From NCBI GenBank assembly GCA_030549205.1, contig JAUKTV010000013.1, forward strand, positions 1 to 64,000: a stretch of 64,000 nucleotides of DNA. The letters run 5' to 3'. The notes beneath the pieces were generated by a model. That model did no database searches, was not told the DNA's origin, and saw only the letters and a list, made by a program, of their open reading frames with translations. Source of the DNA: Apiosordaria backusii (taxonomy: Eukaryota > Ascomycota > Sordariomycetes > Sordariales > Lasiosphaeriaceae). Positions within the stretch are counted from its first letter, which is position 1. Every line of letters begins with the position of its first letter. Below are positions 1-11,400 of this stretch, in pieces. The position numbers and the translations under genes are program-made.

Positions 1-59
1 GGATGACAAGAAGACTATATATACGGAGGAACTAGACAGCTTGTAAATAGTTCCGCAGT

Positions 60-770
60 ATGCAATCACAGCTTGTATTCACGGTATCTTGTGTTTACAT
101 TGAGACATCTTGTTGTGCACTGTTTAGCTGCACCGAACCAATTGTCAGAAGTTACCTTCAACCGAGTATCCCTTTCAGAGGTTCTGTACAGGGGTTCGTC
201 ACAGTTTTCCACCTATATATAACACGATATTGCCTAACTTACCTTTCTTGTCTGAGGACTGAAGAGCCAATCGACAAGGTTAGGGCGCAATTCCCGCTGG
301 CGCAGTACTCGGCACAGTATTGGATGGACCACGCCAAACCTGCAGAGATCGTGGGTGATACTGCAGTGGCCATAATGGATTTCTTCGAGAATCGCACAGC
401 ATTTACACTCTTGGGTCGTCTATTCAACGCTGACCGCCCTTGGGAGAACTCCCCTAAACCAAATACCGCATGTCCACTTTATTTCGCATCGTTGGAGGGG
501 CTCAATACCACTACACAGATGCTGCTGGAGAAGGATGCAGATGTCAATGCACAGGGTGGCTACTACGGCAACGCTCTCCAGGCCGCTGCCTCTAAAGGCT
601 ACAAGGAGGTCGTCCAGATGCTGCTGAAGAAGGGTGCAGACGTTAATGCACGGGGTGGCAGGGATGGCAACGCTCTCCAGGCCGCTTCCTCCGAAGGTCA
701 CAATGAGATTGTCCAAATGCTGGTGGATAAGGGTGCTAGGATGAGGACGAAGGGTAGATACGTTGGTTGA
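60..770 (+). pseudogene. Ankyrin-repeat C-terminal remnant of a NACHT/NLR-type protein
   Basis: From about residue 75 the frame carries the linker typical of fungal NACHT-ankyrin proteins (QFPLAQYSAQYWMDHA, then RLFNADRPWE). Two and a half ankyrin repeats follow, with cores GNALQAAASKGYKEVVQMLL and GADVNARGG and a final degenerate repeat before the stop. Proteins of this kind act as intracellular receptors in heterokaryon incompatibility and innate recognition; the ankyrin tail is the ligand-sensing part. The effector and nucleotide-binding domains are absent: the first 75 residues are not family-like, and the window starts only 59 bases upstream. It is therefore a gene tail or a decayed fragment. 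High-identity neighbouring repeats are usual in this family and allow recombination. I am confident of the family and not of its activity. Confidence 0.7.
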
Positions 771-1499
771 TATTTCGGCTGAAGGTGACTCGATGTGGCA
801 CACGAATCTAATCTAGCTGGGATGTGGCGACCGGCGCGCACCGGCAGACTCTAAGGGGTCAGAGAACTCTTACTCGTCTATCGTTCTCCAAGGATAGCCA
901 GTATCTCGAGACAGACCGAGGGCTGCTGAGCATAACCGTAAACTCCGACGCTTCAAGCAGCTCTAGAGACCAGAGACCCGCCAGCGGTTTTCTCTTCGTC
1001 CGCGACGATTGGGTCACAAGAAATGGGAAGAGTGTTCTTGGCTTCCCGCGGACTATCGGGCAACATGTGCGGCGGTTCATGGTTGTACACTCATCCTAGG
1101 GCATGCCTCTGGCCAAGTGACGTTCTTTCGGTTTGCTTTTACAGAGTGATGGATTTCTGTAGTTATCGTTGCAATGACATATATATTTTAATATCTTTGC
1201 TTGCTTGAAGGGCCTGGGAGCCATGTCTGCTTTATATCATTGACTTTTCGCTACTGACGTAGGTCTAGTGAAACCTACTTGCTACTTCTTTTGAGATTAG
1301 CCGCTGCCGGTTATCAACCGTGACAAGCAACGGAATAACCATCTTCCAGGTATGACGCAGTTGTAGCAACATAAGGTAAGATATACGCAGCTGGGGGACA
1401 AAGATGCAGATTTGTACGAAGCGGAATAATGCAAGACATGATCCTCTGAAATGATCCGAGTAAAGTGATTCACGCCTTATCAAAGTAGCGAATGCCAGG
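771..1499. other. No recognised gene
   Basis: Short overlapping frames exist on both strands but none has a recognisable domain, promoter or intron pattern. The stretch separates the ankyrin remnant from the chromodomain gene. Confidence 0.5.
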
Positions 1500-3277
1500 C
1501 TAGCACCGAAAGGTCATTACGCAGCCGAGGCAAAATCTTAAGACAGTATATACAGTAACGGGGCCATAAAGACGCTCATACTCGTCAAGCGCCTCCGTCT
1601 CTGCCATGTTCTCGTAAGGCTCCCATGTCCCCTCTCCACCCTTCCACCTCACAAGCAGTTCCCAGCTGCCGTCATCGCGCCTGTTTCTTCTGCAAATCTC
1701 CTCCACCTCCCACTCCTCGGTGGGTTTGAGCTTAGTTTGGTACCTCAACTGAATAGCCCCAGCACTACGCCCCGGGAACTCCTTCGCGACCGCGGACCAA
1801 GAAACCCCTGCCCCTTTAGCCGAAGGATCTTTGCGTCGTCCGCTGGCGTGTATCTCGCCCTATTCGAAGTTGAAGTCGGCTTGTCCTTGTCCTTCGTGAT
1901 CCCTTTGCTCTTCTGTCTCGCTGGCCAGCGCCTCTCCGCAGAGGAAATAGCGCCCCGACTCTCCGTTTCACGGTGCCCCGCTCCATGTTCTACGCATAGG
2001 CCCCAGGTGAACTGTAGCATGAAAGTGGGTGGCGAACCGTCCATTGTAACGCGCTGGAGGACCGCGTTTTCAAGGGGCCATTCGTCGAACGTTGCAGCGG
2101 GAATTCTGTCCGCCTCGGCGTCCCTTTGCAACGTGGACTGGCGCCTCGGGCGCCGGGATGGTCTCTGAGCTTCTCTCGAAGAGTCGCCGCGGTACGGACG
2201 TGTCGGCTGCTGAGGGGCTGTTCCGCCGGCTGTATGTGTTGCAGCGGTTGCCCTACGGCGCTTGCGTCGCGGTGGCCGGAGAGCCTCATCCTCGCTGTGC
2301 TCGGTGTCGCTGCACACACTCGGACAGTAGTCCTCCCCATCATCGGTACTGCCATATCGAAGACGGCCGAGGTCGCGCTGACGCTTGACGCCGACTTGGC
2401 TGGCGGGGGGTGGCATAGATAGCTCGGCATTTGCCCGAACCTCCTGTGCTTGTGGTGGTGCGACAGAGCCACCTTCACGCTGCTGTCCCTGATCTTCTGG
2501 GACATCTGAAGGACACTGGCTTCGGCGAGGCTTTAGGCGCTGGATTGTTCGCCTTCGAGCCTGGCCTGCGCGATGTAGGCGGGTCTGCAGCTCGGGTGTT
2601 GTTTGGCGGGGGGGTGGACTGCGTACGCCGCGGCGTTTGTGCGGTGGCTGGGCAGCATCATCATCTTGGCCGTGCCTTGCGACGCTGTCTTCAAGACTAT
2701 AGCCCCCTCCATCATCGGGACTGCACTGGCGGTGATCACCGATGCAGTGCTGAAGGTTGGGCTCGTCTTGGCCGGTGGATGGCCGCATAGATGGCTCAGC
2801 ATGAGCCAGCTCAGGTACGTTGCTGCCCTCATCGACCGGCGACCTCGGCGGGCTTGCCTGACTCTCTTGTGGCCATCGCAGCGCGACAAAACTCTCGTTC
2901 TGCTCCCCTGTCGTCTTGGACCGAAGGATCGGACCACCGCTGCGTTTCAACCCCGGGGCTGGAGGCGGCGCTGTGTAGACTCTGGGACCGACGGTGCGGG
3001 TCTGCGGCAAGCTTCGGCCCGTCGGATTCTGCGACCTTGCAATCGCTATCGTCACGATGACCACGATGCTGAGAGAGGTGAGAGAGGTGGGAGCTGCCGG
3101 GCCTCTGTGGACCGACCCCGTGACTGGAGGCAGTGCCGCATCGACTCTGGGGCTGAAGGAGTGGCTCGGCATTAGCTGGATTGAGTTCGGCATCCGCCGA
3201 TTCGAGCTCGCCGGCGCCCTCGTCGTCCGGCAGCGTGACTGAGCATGCCACACTCTGTCCTCTGTCGTCCGGAACAA
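1500..3277 (-). pseudogene. SANT/Myb-like plus chromodomain protein, frame broken
   Basis: Read on the minus strand, a Ser/Arg/Pro-rich region with basic clusters (for example PPRRKRRRATAA) is followed by a block beginning DEWPLENAVLQRV. A SANT/Myb-like start comes next (RYTPADDAKILRLKGQG). The SANT half then continues in another frame as VSWSAVAKEFPGRSAGAIQL and runs into a chromodomain (WEVEEI, ELLVRWKGG, TWEPYENM) ending near 1560. The switch lies at the C-run 1805-1808 and fits loss of one base. Chromodomains bind methylated histone tails and SANT folds bind DNA or histones, so the ancestor was probably a chromatin-associated nuclear protein. Upstream coding is also disturbed: another frame carries the acidic/proline repeats between 2829 and 3251. 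This is a broken gene or an assembly error; the domain calls are solid. Confidence 0.65.
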
Positions 3278-3486
3278 AAAGATGAGGTTGTTCTAGGCTA
3301 CTCGTTCGATCGTTGTCGTCACGATCACGATGTTGAGAGAGGTCGCAGCTGCCGGACCTCTGTTATGGATCAACCCCATGACCGGAGGCGGCGCCGCTTG
3401 GGCTCTGGGGCTGAAGGCGTAGCTCGGCATCTGCCGGTTCGGGCTCGCCAGTGCTCTCGTCGTCCGGCAGTGTAGGTGTGCGTGCC
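3045..3486. repeat. Diverged direct duplication (about 200 bp, two copies)
   Basis: The segment about 3045-3250 recurs diverged at about 3311-3486. Both contain GATGTTGAGAGAGG-like, GCTGCCGG-CCTCTG and CTCGTCGTCCGGCAG blocks. On the minus strand both encode TLPDDE-(E/D)-rich peptide followed by SHGV or GHGV. The higher-coordinate copy has an extra TAA right after its GHGVDP block. Confidence 0.6.
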
Positions 3487-4142
3487 CAGCTCTGCACCAC
3501 TTGCGGCGGCGTGCCAGGACACATCTCATCGGTAGGGTGGTAGTCTGCTTCGAGTTGGCTGTTGGGTAGCGGCAGGGGCAGTCCATCATCGGCCGGCTTG
3601 GGCTCGGGCTCGTCACCCTTGTTACCCCTGTCGTCCTCCTGAGCCTTTAGAAACCAACGGCAAATCGGATGCCCGTTCGGATGCTTGGGACATCTGTCAA
3701 CCGGAATGCGAGACCATCTCGCGCACAAGGGCGAAGGGTCAGATACCGAGAACGCCAGAACAGGTCGGTTCTGCTCCGCGTGCAGAGTTATGGGTGAGGC
3801 ATGCGATTCATTGCCTGGGCCGGCCATGCTGGTGACCGAGGGCTCCGACGCGTTGTGGTCGTCAGAAGTAGCGTCGACGCCTTTGCTTGCTCAGTCGAGT
3901 CGGTATGTTGGCCTGCCGGGGGGTGCGAGATCAAGGCACATACCTGTATTAGAAACACGGCCGGGTTGAATCTTGTCGCGCGTCTCTGACAGAAGCCCGT
4001 CAAGCGACTCAAAAGATACATCGGACCGGCCATCGAGATCATCAGGCTCGTCATCGGTTGGGATCAGGATCGCATCGGCCTGCGATCCCCCAGCACTGCT
4101 GGGTTGCGGATCCTGCGCACTCTGCATTGGCGACGGGGACAA
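3363..4142 (-). pseudogene. Probable 5' exons of the SANT-chromodomain gene, disrupted
   Basis: Two minus-strand coding-like stretches lie upstream of the chromodomain gene. One (4142-3891) starts MSPSPMQSAQDPQPSSAGG, is acidic (DDEPDDLDGRSD) and meets a GTATGT donor. The other (3827-3366) has RCPKHPNGHPICRWF, a Cys/His cluster resembling a small zinc site, then acidic/proline repeats. The frame of the second continues past an in-frame TAA (3363-3365) into the repeats at 3251-2829. No exon model joins all parts without extra frame changes. I infer they belong to the same chromatin gene because strand, composition and repeats match. Confidence 0.35.
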
Positions 4143-4893
4143 AGGGACCCAATGATCGCTGCATGGGGGCGCTCCTCTCGAGCTCGAGGACCATAGCTCG
4201 CAGGACGCGCCACCACAGGAGGGGTGTAAAAGAACTGGTGCTCGAGGGAGATTTCCATCGCGCGCCTTGCGGGAGACCGTGATGTTAACGTGGAGAACAT
4301 GCCCAAAGGTTGTAAGAACAGCACCGGAAGCATTTGGCGTGCAAGTTGGTTATCGTCGCACTGCTGGGGCGCTGGGGAACGAGCGCAATATAATTACATG
4401 CGCGGAGAAAGGCGGACTCGACCTCGGGATCGGCAAGGAACCTGGAACTGGCCTCCCCAGCCTCCTCGGCCTTCTACTCCTCCCTCCGCTCCCAAACGGG
4501 CTCGCAAGAAACCTGCTCGCAAGAAATGTGCTCGGCCGTGAACGCCCCGCCGAATGCGGTCCCTAGGGGGGCCGCGGGTGGCGCGGGGACGAGGTCTCGG
4601 CTCACCGGTCCCTCGTAAACTCTGCCAATCATGCCATTGCCGAGATGGGAAGGAGCCTGAGAAAAAGGGGCCGCCGCAGGATATTGTATCGCCACGAATC
4701 ACGGCCCTTGACCAAAGGCCGCATAATCCATGATATCGCCAGAGGTTGCCTAGATCCGCTCAGCCGAAGCGGGGGTTGGCCCGTCGTCTCCTGGAACGCC
4801 TTCCGCATCCATCTGCATGCGCCTCCTCCTTTTCGTCCTATGTCTGGCGCCGCCTACGGCAAGGCAGATCTCCCCGACTCTCCCCGAACCGTC

Positions 4894-5278
4894 TCAAACG
4901 CGCTGTCGTTCCCGCCAATCAGCTCCTCCTTTTAAGACCCGATCTGCCTCGCTGTCGGGAAAAGGCCAAGGCGGCCGCGTCAGCAAGGCCACGTCGTCGT
5001 TATCGCGGCCGCATCGGCTTGGCGTGTGGCCCAGAAATGGGTCGCAGTTGGGTCCGGCCGGTCGCCTGCATGCCTCCCTGCAGCCGCGCCGCTGGCATTC
5101 GGTCCGACAGTGGCCAAAATGGTTCTGCGATCCGCACACCGAGACGCGGAGGCCTCCTAGTGTCTTCGCATGTGATGAAATCGATGCCTGCGGCACTTTT
5201 GTGACTGGTCAGGATACCCAAGCCCTGCAAATTGCACGGGGGAACGAGGGGACGGGGACTTACCAGGTAGGCAGGCAT
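4894..5278 (-). CDS. Candidate small Cys-rich protein (2 exons, 102 aa)
   Basis: A start ATG at 5278-5276 encodes MPAYL and meets a consensus donor (GTAAGT). A 76-nt intron (5188-5263) with CTGAC and GCCGCAG then leads to exon 2 (5187-4894). The product would be 102 aa with a Cys-rich centre (VCGSQNHFGHCRTECQRRGC). The upstream sequence is CT-rich with an ATAAATA box about 420 bases ahead, which suits a fungal promoter. No family was recognised. The GC-rich composition makes chance frames long, and 4143-4893 holds further unassigned frames, so the model may be only the first exons of a longer gene. Confidence 0.3.
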
Positions 5279-5804
5279 TCTGATCCTCTGAGGGAAAGGA
5301 GGCGCCTGAAAGGCAGAGAGGAGGAAGATGGACGAGGTGAGATGTCGCTGACGGGGAGAAACCCAGCGGGTAGGTGGTTCCAGCGGGGAGAGGAAGTTCG
5401 AGGCCGGGACCAGAATCAAGCCACAAGTTGCAATAGACGAAATGCACCGTAAAGGCCGAGAATGTCTCGATTGGCAACGCGACGGCGGGCGGCTAGGGGA
5501 CGCCAAAGAGGGCAAGGACGAGGCATCCGGCCTGGCGAAATGGGGATCGGAGCGCGGGCGGCATGGGCTGGCGAGCTGCAGACCAAGGGGGCAGGGGGAA
5601 AGCGAAAGGAAATGAGGAGGCAGGGCCGAGCGAAGGGGATGAGGGAGGGAGAAAAAGTCGAGAGTACAAGAAAGGGACGTCGGAGAGGGGGGCTCTATTT
5701 ATGCGCGCGCGCGGCGGGCCGTGCGAGGACGCGAGTCTGACGGAGCGCCATACCCGATCCGGAAGGACGCCGTTTCCGGATGCAGCGACAGCATGTTCTC
5801 GATT
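5279..5804 (-). promoter_or_regulatory. CT-rich promoter-like region
   Basis: On the minus strand the sequence is strongly pyrimidine-rich (long CCCTCC/TTTCTCC tracts) with a TATA-like ATAAATA at 5702-5696. It ends abruptly at about 5805, where GC-rich DNA gives way to RIP-type AT-rich DNA. Confidence 0.35.
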
Positions 5805-7725
5805 ACATTATTAAAGGTAGCCTACTTTAGGTCGTAGCGCATTATTTAATCGTAGATAATATCGGAGGCGCTACCTATGTATTGTTAGAATAAAACTACT
5901 ATTGGAATAGAAAGAATATACCGTTTATTATATTGGCCGCTTTCCTATATTAGGTTTTTAATTCGATTGCGTTTTCTTCTCTAATATTGAGCGATTACTG
6001 TTCAATATTATTATATAGCTTTTGGTATAGAAGAAGTCGGTATTTCTGCTTACTAAATTCCTTCTTTATAATAGAGTCGTTATAGTAGCGGAAAATAAGC
6101 CGTTTAAGCTATTCCTTCTTTTAGCGTAATAAAGTATATTTAATTAGTCTTTGATTCTTTATTTAAAAGACTGCTTTAATATTAGTAAACTTCGATATAA
6201 CGAATATGCTATTATATATTACTAAGTTAATAATAACGTTAATAAAATAGAAGATTAACTTTTTAATAGGGGTAAAAAAGAAGATGGTCTAAGAAAAGAT
6301 AGTTAGGTCTAAGATATTAAAGAAAAATAGGTAATTACTTATAACTTTAGCTTATTATTTACCCCTTTATAATATACAAACTTAATAAATATAGTTAAAG
6401 CGTCTTTATTAGTTTTTAGGTAGTATATAATTATTAATAGAATATCCTTATAATAAAGCGCCTTTAAGTATTTACGACTTTTATACTTTTACAAGATTAT
6501 CTCTTTTAATAGTTTAAAATATTTATTAGATACTTTATCCTTATTATAAAAGGGACTTTTAATAGTATATTAAGTAAAGAGCTCTTTAAAATACCTATCT
6601 TTACTGCTCTTTCTTTTATTCTTTATAAACTTAACTAACTATACCTCTGTAAAGGTAAGGCCGAGGTAATACCCCGATAGTTAAATACGGTATCTTTCTT
6701 AAAAGAAAATACTAATATTGTACTTAATATTAAAGATCTATAAAACTAATAAAGTATTTACATTAGTAACGTTCTTTTTACAATTATATAGTAGTTATAG
6801 GTCGTACTTATAAACTAAGACAGTGTTATACTACTTTAAAGTATATTAATAACTATATTGATAGATAAAGTTTAAAAGATATATCTTTTTAACTTTTAAA
6901 CTATCGTTCTTATCTATATAGCGACCTATAATACTAACATATAGTTGCTTATATTATCGGAAATACTTTTATAAAGTGCCCTATAATTTAATTTAGTATA
7001 TTTAATATAAATAGTTAAGAAAATCTATCGCTATTACTTAGTCTATAGTCTTAATTATATCTTACTAGGGTTTCTTTAACGTAATAAATTTACAGTATTT
7101 ACAAGTTCATTAGTAAATATATTAATATAAAGTAAAGTATATAAACTATTTACTTCTTCTATTTTTGTAATATACTAGCAATGTTAATCTTAGTTTTATC
7201 GGTATAGTTAAGTTAAAGGAACTTAATATCTTTAAGCTATTTATAAAGTACTATATATTACTTAACTATAAAGGCTTTTAATTGTTTTGCAATCTACCTT
7301 TTAGCCTTTCGCTACTTTATAATAAAGCATTAGATAAAATCTATATTATAGTCTATAAGTAGCTATAATAAGTAATATACTGGTATAGCATAACGTTAAG
7401 GGTTAACAGTTACTTACTTTATTAATGATAGTCGATAAACTAAAGATAATTAAAAGTATAAAGGGCGCTATTTATATCTTATTATATAGCTGCGCCGCCT
7501 TACTGTAAAGCTTAAAATAGATACGAGGTTAAAGAAAACGGTTTTTTAAATTGCAGTGGCGACTGTTCAAACCAACTGCTATCCTAAGGCCGTACATCTA
7601 TAAATAAATTAATTAGAGAGGTGGCGAGGTACTAAATATCTGGCTATAACCGAGCCCTCTGCACTGTCAAGGCTCCCGAAAATGGCAGCCCTGGTTAGCT
7701 AAATTCGGCAGCCAGAATAGCAAGT
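5805..7725. repeat. RIP-mutated repeat of unknown class
   Basis: The stretch is very A+T-rich and dominated by TpA, with no frame above 60 codons, unlike the GC-rich DNA to its left. This is the expected result of C-to-T change at CpA in a duplicated sequence. The left edge carries a short inverted motif (GGTAGC at about 5816 and GCGCTACC at about 5870). A less mutated patch lies at about 7550-7725. I tried minus-strand reading for transposase or reverse transcriptase motifs and did not recognise any. Confidence 0.6.
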
Positions 7726-8013
7726 TGTGTACTTAATGTATAAATTACATACTATAGAACTATCTATAAGCTATTTAGTTCCTCTATATATATAGACTAT
7801 ACTTTTTGAGGATTATTACATTTCCTTAATAATTTTATAATCGGATTGTTAAATCACCTTTATAATCTAGTAATCCTTTTTCCTAAATTATTCAAATTTC
7901 CCTATAATCCCTTTTCTATAGGCCTATCTTTACTTTCTTTTAATTATCTATTCTTCCTTCTATTCTAATTAGCTACTTCTTCTAAGTATCTATATTAAAA
8001 TTATAATACAATA
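7726..8013 (-). repeat. LTR, heavily RIP-mutated copy (3' LTR of the element)
   Basis: It aligns base for base with 14579-14866, including CTATAAGCTATTTAGTTC and TTTCCCTATAATCCC-type blocks. Differences are mostly C-to-T and G-to-A relative to the other copy. Confidence 0.85.
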
Positions 8014-8744
8014 TCCCTCCTTTTAAATTAATACCTTAATGATTTAATTAAAATACTATTAATAATCCTTCTCTTTTTATCCTAATAAGTTTTTCTTATC
8101 TTTTATTTCTTTTTTTTATTGCAATGTCTAACCGTATAAGCAAACCGAAATATCTTAAAATACTAAACTACTAAAGTCTTATAAAAAAAGTCTTATATTA
8201 TTTAATTAAAATGCCTTTATTTTATTCTTTATATTCTATCTATAACCTTTTTTATATCCTATCCCTTAACAATTCTTTTTATTATTTTAAATACATTCAA
8301 TAAACTTTCCTTTACTATAATATTCTTAAAATTATACTATACTAATTATTATATATTATCTTTTAATATAACGCTATTAAATCCAAACTTAAAAAAGCAA
8401 AGAAGCTAATTAAGATTACCAATACCTAAATCTACTATCTTTATAAATAAAAAAAGGCCTAGTTAAAGAAAATGTCTTATATAGTATCCTATAATTTAAA
8501 AAGTATAAAAAAGTTAAAGAAAGTTAAGTATAAGGAAAAGACTATTAATACAATTATTCCTTTACCTTTATTTAATCTTTTTTTTAATTAATCTTTTATA
8601 TCTTTAAATTAGTTAAGTTAAGACTTATCGGATAGTTATACCGTTTTTACTAAAACCCTAACTTTAAGTTTTTAATTAATTATTAACCCTTTTTTTTCCT
8701 TAATAATTAGTCCTTTATAATATTCTCCTCTTTTAATTACTTAA

Positions 8745-9170
8745 GGTTTCTTTAATAAAACTCTTCTAGCTTTTTAAGGTAATTAAGGTTTATTACTAAT
8801 TCTTATAAATTATCTATATTTAAATAGTCGAATTAGCTAATAAGGTACTTTAACTGTTTATTATTAATATAAAAATCTAATACTTCTTCTATATTATACT
8901 CTTTTTCTTTATTTATAGCTTTTATATATATATTTAAGTTAACTGCCTATAGTATTAGTTTTAAAAGTAAAATATAAAAAGTATTTAATTATAGTTATAT
9001 TATATTAAATAGCTTAAGCTTATATACTATTTTTAATATCTTCTTTTTAACTATAAAAGGTCCTACTTTCCTATAGTCTAGCTTTTTATTCAGTTGCTTT
9101 ATATATAAATTTCAAGTTAATAAAAGCACTTTATCCCCCTCCTTTAAATAAGGTCCTTTAAATTACTTAA
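8745..9170 (-). pseudogene. Integrase C-terminus (GPY/F) and chromodomain relic
   Basis: Minus-strand reading gives GPYLKEGDKVLLLT, then KLDYRKVGPFIVKKK, the GPY/F module that follows the integrase core. Further on is a chromodomain-like EYNIEEVLDFYINNKQLKYL ending near KLEEFY. Stops fall where Trp or Arg codons are expected (TGG to TAG, CGA to TGA), matching RIP. Chromodomains on such integrases steer insertion toward histone-marked chromatin. Confidence 0.75.
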
Positions 9171-10249
9171 TATTATAATATTTATATATTTATTTCTAAA
9201 TAAACTTAAGTTTTTTCTTAAGTTTAGTATATAGTATATATAACTTCCTTACTTTAACTACTGCTTTAAACACGCCTTTACTATAAATCTACTTTAAAAC
9301 TATAATTTATAAAAAATAATATAACCTTTATTGTCTTTATAGATACTATATTATATACAAACTATACTATTAATAAAAGTTTAACCTAATTATTTTATTT
9401 AAAATTAATATAATTTTAAAAATACTGTTCTATAATTTAATTAAGTCTTTCTATTTACCTATTTATTTATAGGTAATATATTAATAAAGTTTTACTCTTT
9501 ACTTTTATTAATTCTATTAAAACCTTCTAAAACTTTAATATAAACTTAATATCGTAATCTATAATAAATTCCCTTAACTATATATATATTACCGTAACGT
9601 TTTAAAATACTATATCCGCTAATTGTTTTACCATTTAAATCTCTTTATAAAGTAAAAAGTATACCTATTTAATAAGCTTATTAATTACTATTAAAATACT
9701 ATCGTACTTAATACCTATAGTTATATCCTTAAAAACTAAAAGCTTAATAATAAAGTCTATCGATACCGAACTTTAAAGTTATTCTACTATTAATAATAAT
9801 TTTAAAAATCTATATAGTTTATATCTTTTTACTTTTATCTTTCTATAAAGGTTATACTTTTATAGTATCTTTTTTATATCCTTCTTTAATCCTAACTAAT
9901 TAAAATATTACTTAATCTTTTTTATCGTTTTAGCCACTCCTATATATCCTTTAAACTTTAATTTATAGATTTTTTAACTTAATATCTTTTACTATTTTAA
10001 GTTATTATAAGCCCTATTATTATATTAAAACTGGTAATTATCGTCCTTTTAAATTCTTATAGACTTTAACTTTACTTATTATTTTTAATTATTATTATTA
10101 ACATTACTTTAATATTTATAGGCTATTAATTCTTTCTAATATACTATATAATACTTTACCTACTATTAAAGTAAATACCTTAATATACTTTTTACTATTT
10201 TCTATAGTAATAGTAGTAATTTCTTTACTATCTTTTCTTTATAATAGTC

Positions 10250-11400
10250 TGCCCTTTTACTTAAAGCGTTTACCTTTATATTCTTAAATCCTTTTTTATA
10301 GTAAATTTAAAAGTTAAATTTTAATAGGAATTCTAATTACTTACTTTACTTAATATTAAAAACCTTAATAATAGTAAAATATTTTAAATTTTTATAATCT
10401 ATATAGACCTAAACTTTATAGTTAATTCTATTAAAATATAGTCTCTACTTTTTAAAAGCCTCGATAATAGTAAATAACTCCTTATTATAAATTAGATAGT
10501 TTTTATATAGTCCCTTTAGCTTTTTTAAAAAGAATGCTATTAAATATAACTTCCTATTTTTATTTTACTATCCTAATTATCCTTTAATAGTATAGTTAGA
10601 AGTATTTATTTTAACCTTAAAGAATCGTCTTAAATCGGAAAGCTTAAGTATTAAACTTACTAAAATAGTATCTTTAATAGCTTAAAAAGCCTACTTCTAT
10701 TTTTCTTTCTATTTAAACTTAGCGTCCTTTTTAATTAAGTTATTTAATAGTTTTACAATAGCACTATAATTCTATATAAATATTTAATAGAAATTTGTAA
10801 ATTTTAAAAACTTATAAACCCTAGTCTTTAACTATTTAAATATTTCCTTTTATAGTCTTAATTAGTTTTTAACTACTATAACCTTTTTTAACTTTATTTA
10901 AACCTTTCTTAATAAAATTAGATATTTTAAATAGACCGTTTTCTATATATAGAACTTACTTTTATCTTTATTAACTAACAGTTTTACTTTATATAGTATA
11001 TTTAAAATTTCCTTAATATACTATTTATATTCTTTTAAAGTATATAAGTAAATAAGAACGTTATTAAAGTAGTAAACTGCTATTTTATTACAATATTAGT
11101 AAATTATATAATTAATAAAAGCTTAGAAAATTGCAGGTATATTAATAAGCCTAAATAGTATAATAAAGTATTTAAAATATCTATAAAGTATATAAAAAGC
11201 TATTTTTTATTTATCTCCTTCTTTAATTTATATATATATATATCCGATTAGTATATTAAGTTTAGTAAACTATTATACCTTTAACAGTTAACTTTATAGC
11301 TGTAAAATTAGCGGTAGTAAGTAACCGTTCTTTACTGTTTTCTAATTTAACTATTAATAATCTATATATAGTTATAGACTTCTATTTTTCTTTAATATAA
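10250..11400 (-). pseudogene. Reverse transcriptase / RNase H relic
   Basis: Minus-strand reading shows IAVYYFNNVLIYL at about 11048-11085, where the family has an aromatic-x-Asp-Asp active site. Here both Asp codons read Asn (bases 11060-11071), as G-to-A change on this strand would produce. Downstream VYLKYLILL, then the RNase H block YDKELFTIIEAFKK and VYIDYKNLKYFT. ADALSRR-like residues appear as VNALSKRADYY. The catalytic loss and many stops make it dead. Confidence 0.8.

Noticed and set aside
1990..3475. Several 80-190-codon plus-strand frames opposite the chromodomain gene
   Set aside because: They are antisense shadows of a GC-rich coding strand with no domains.
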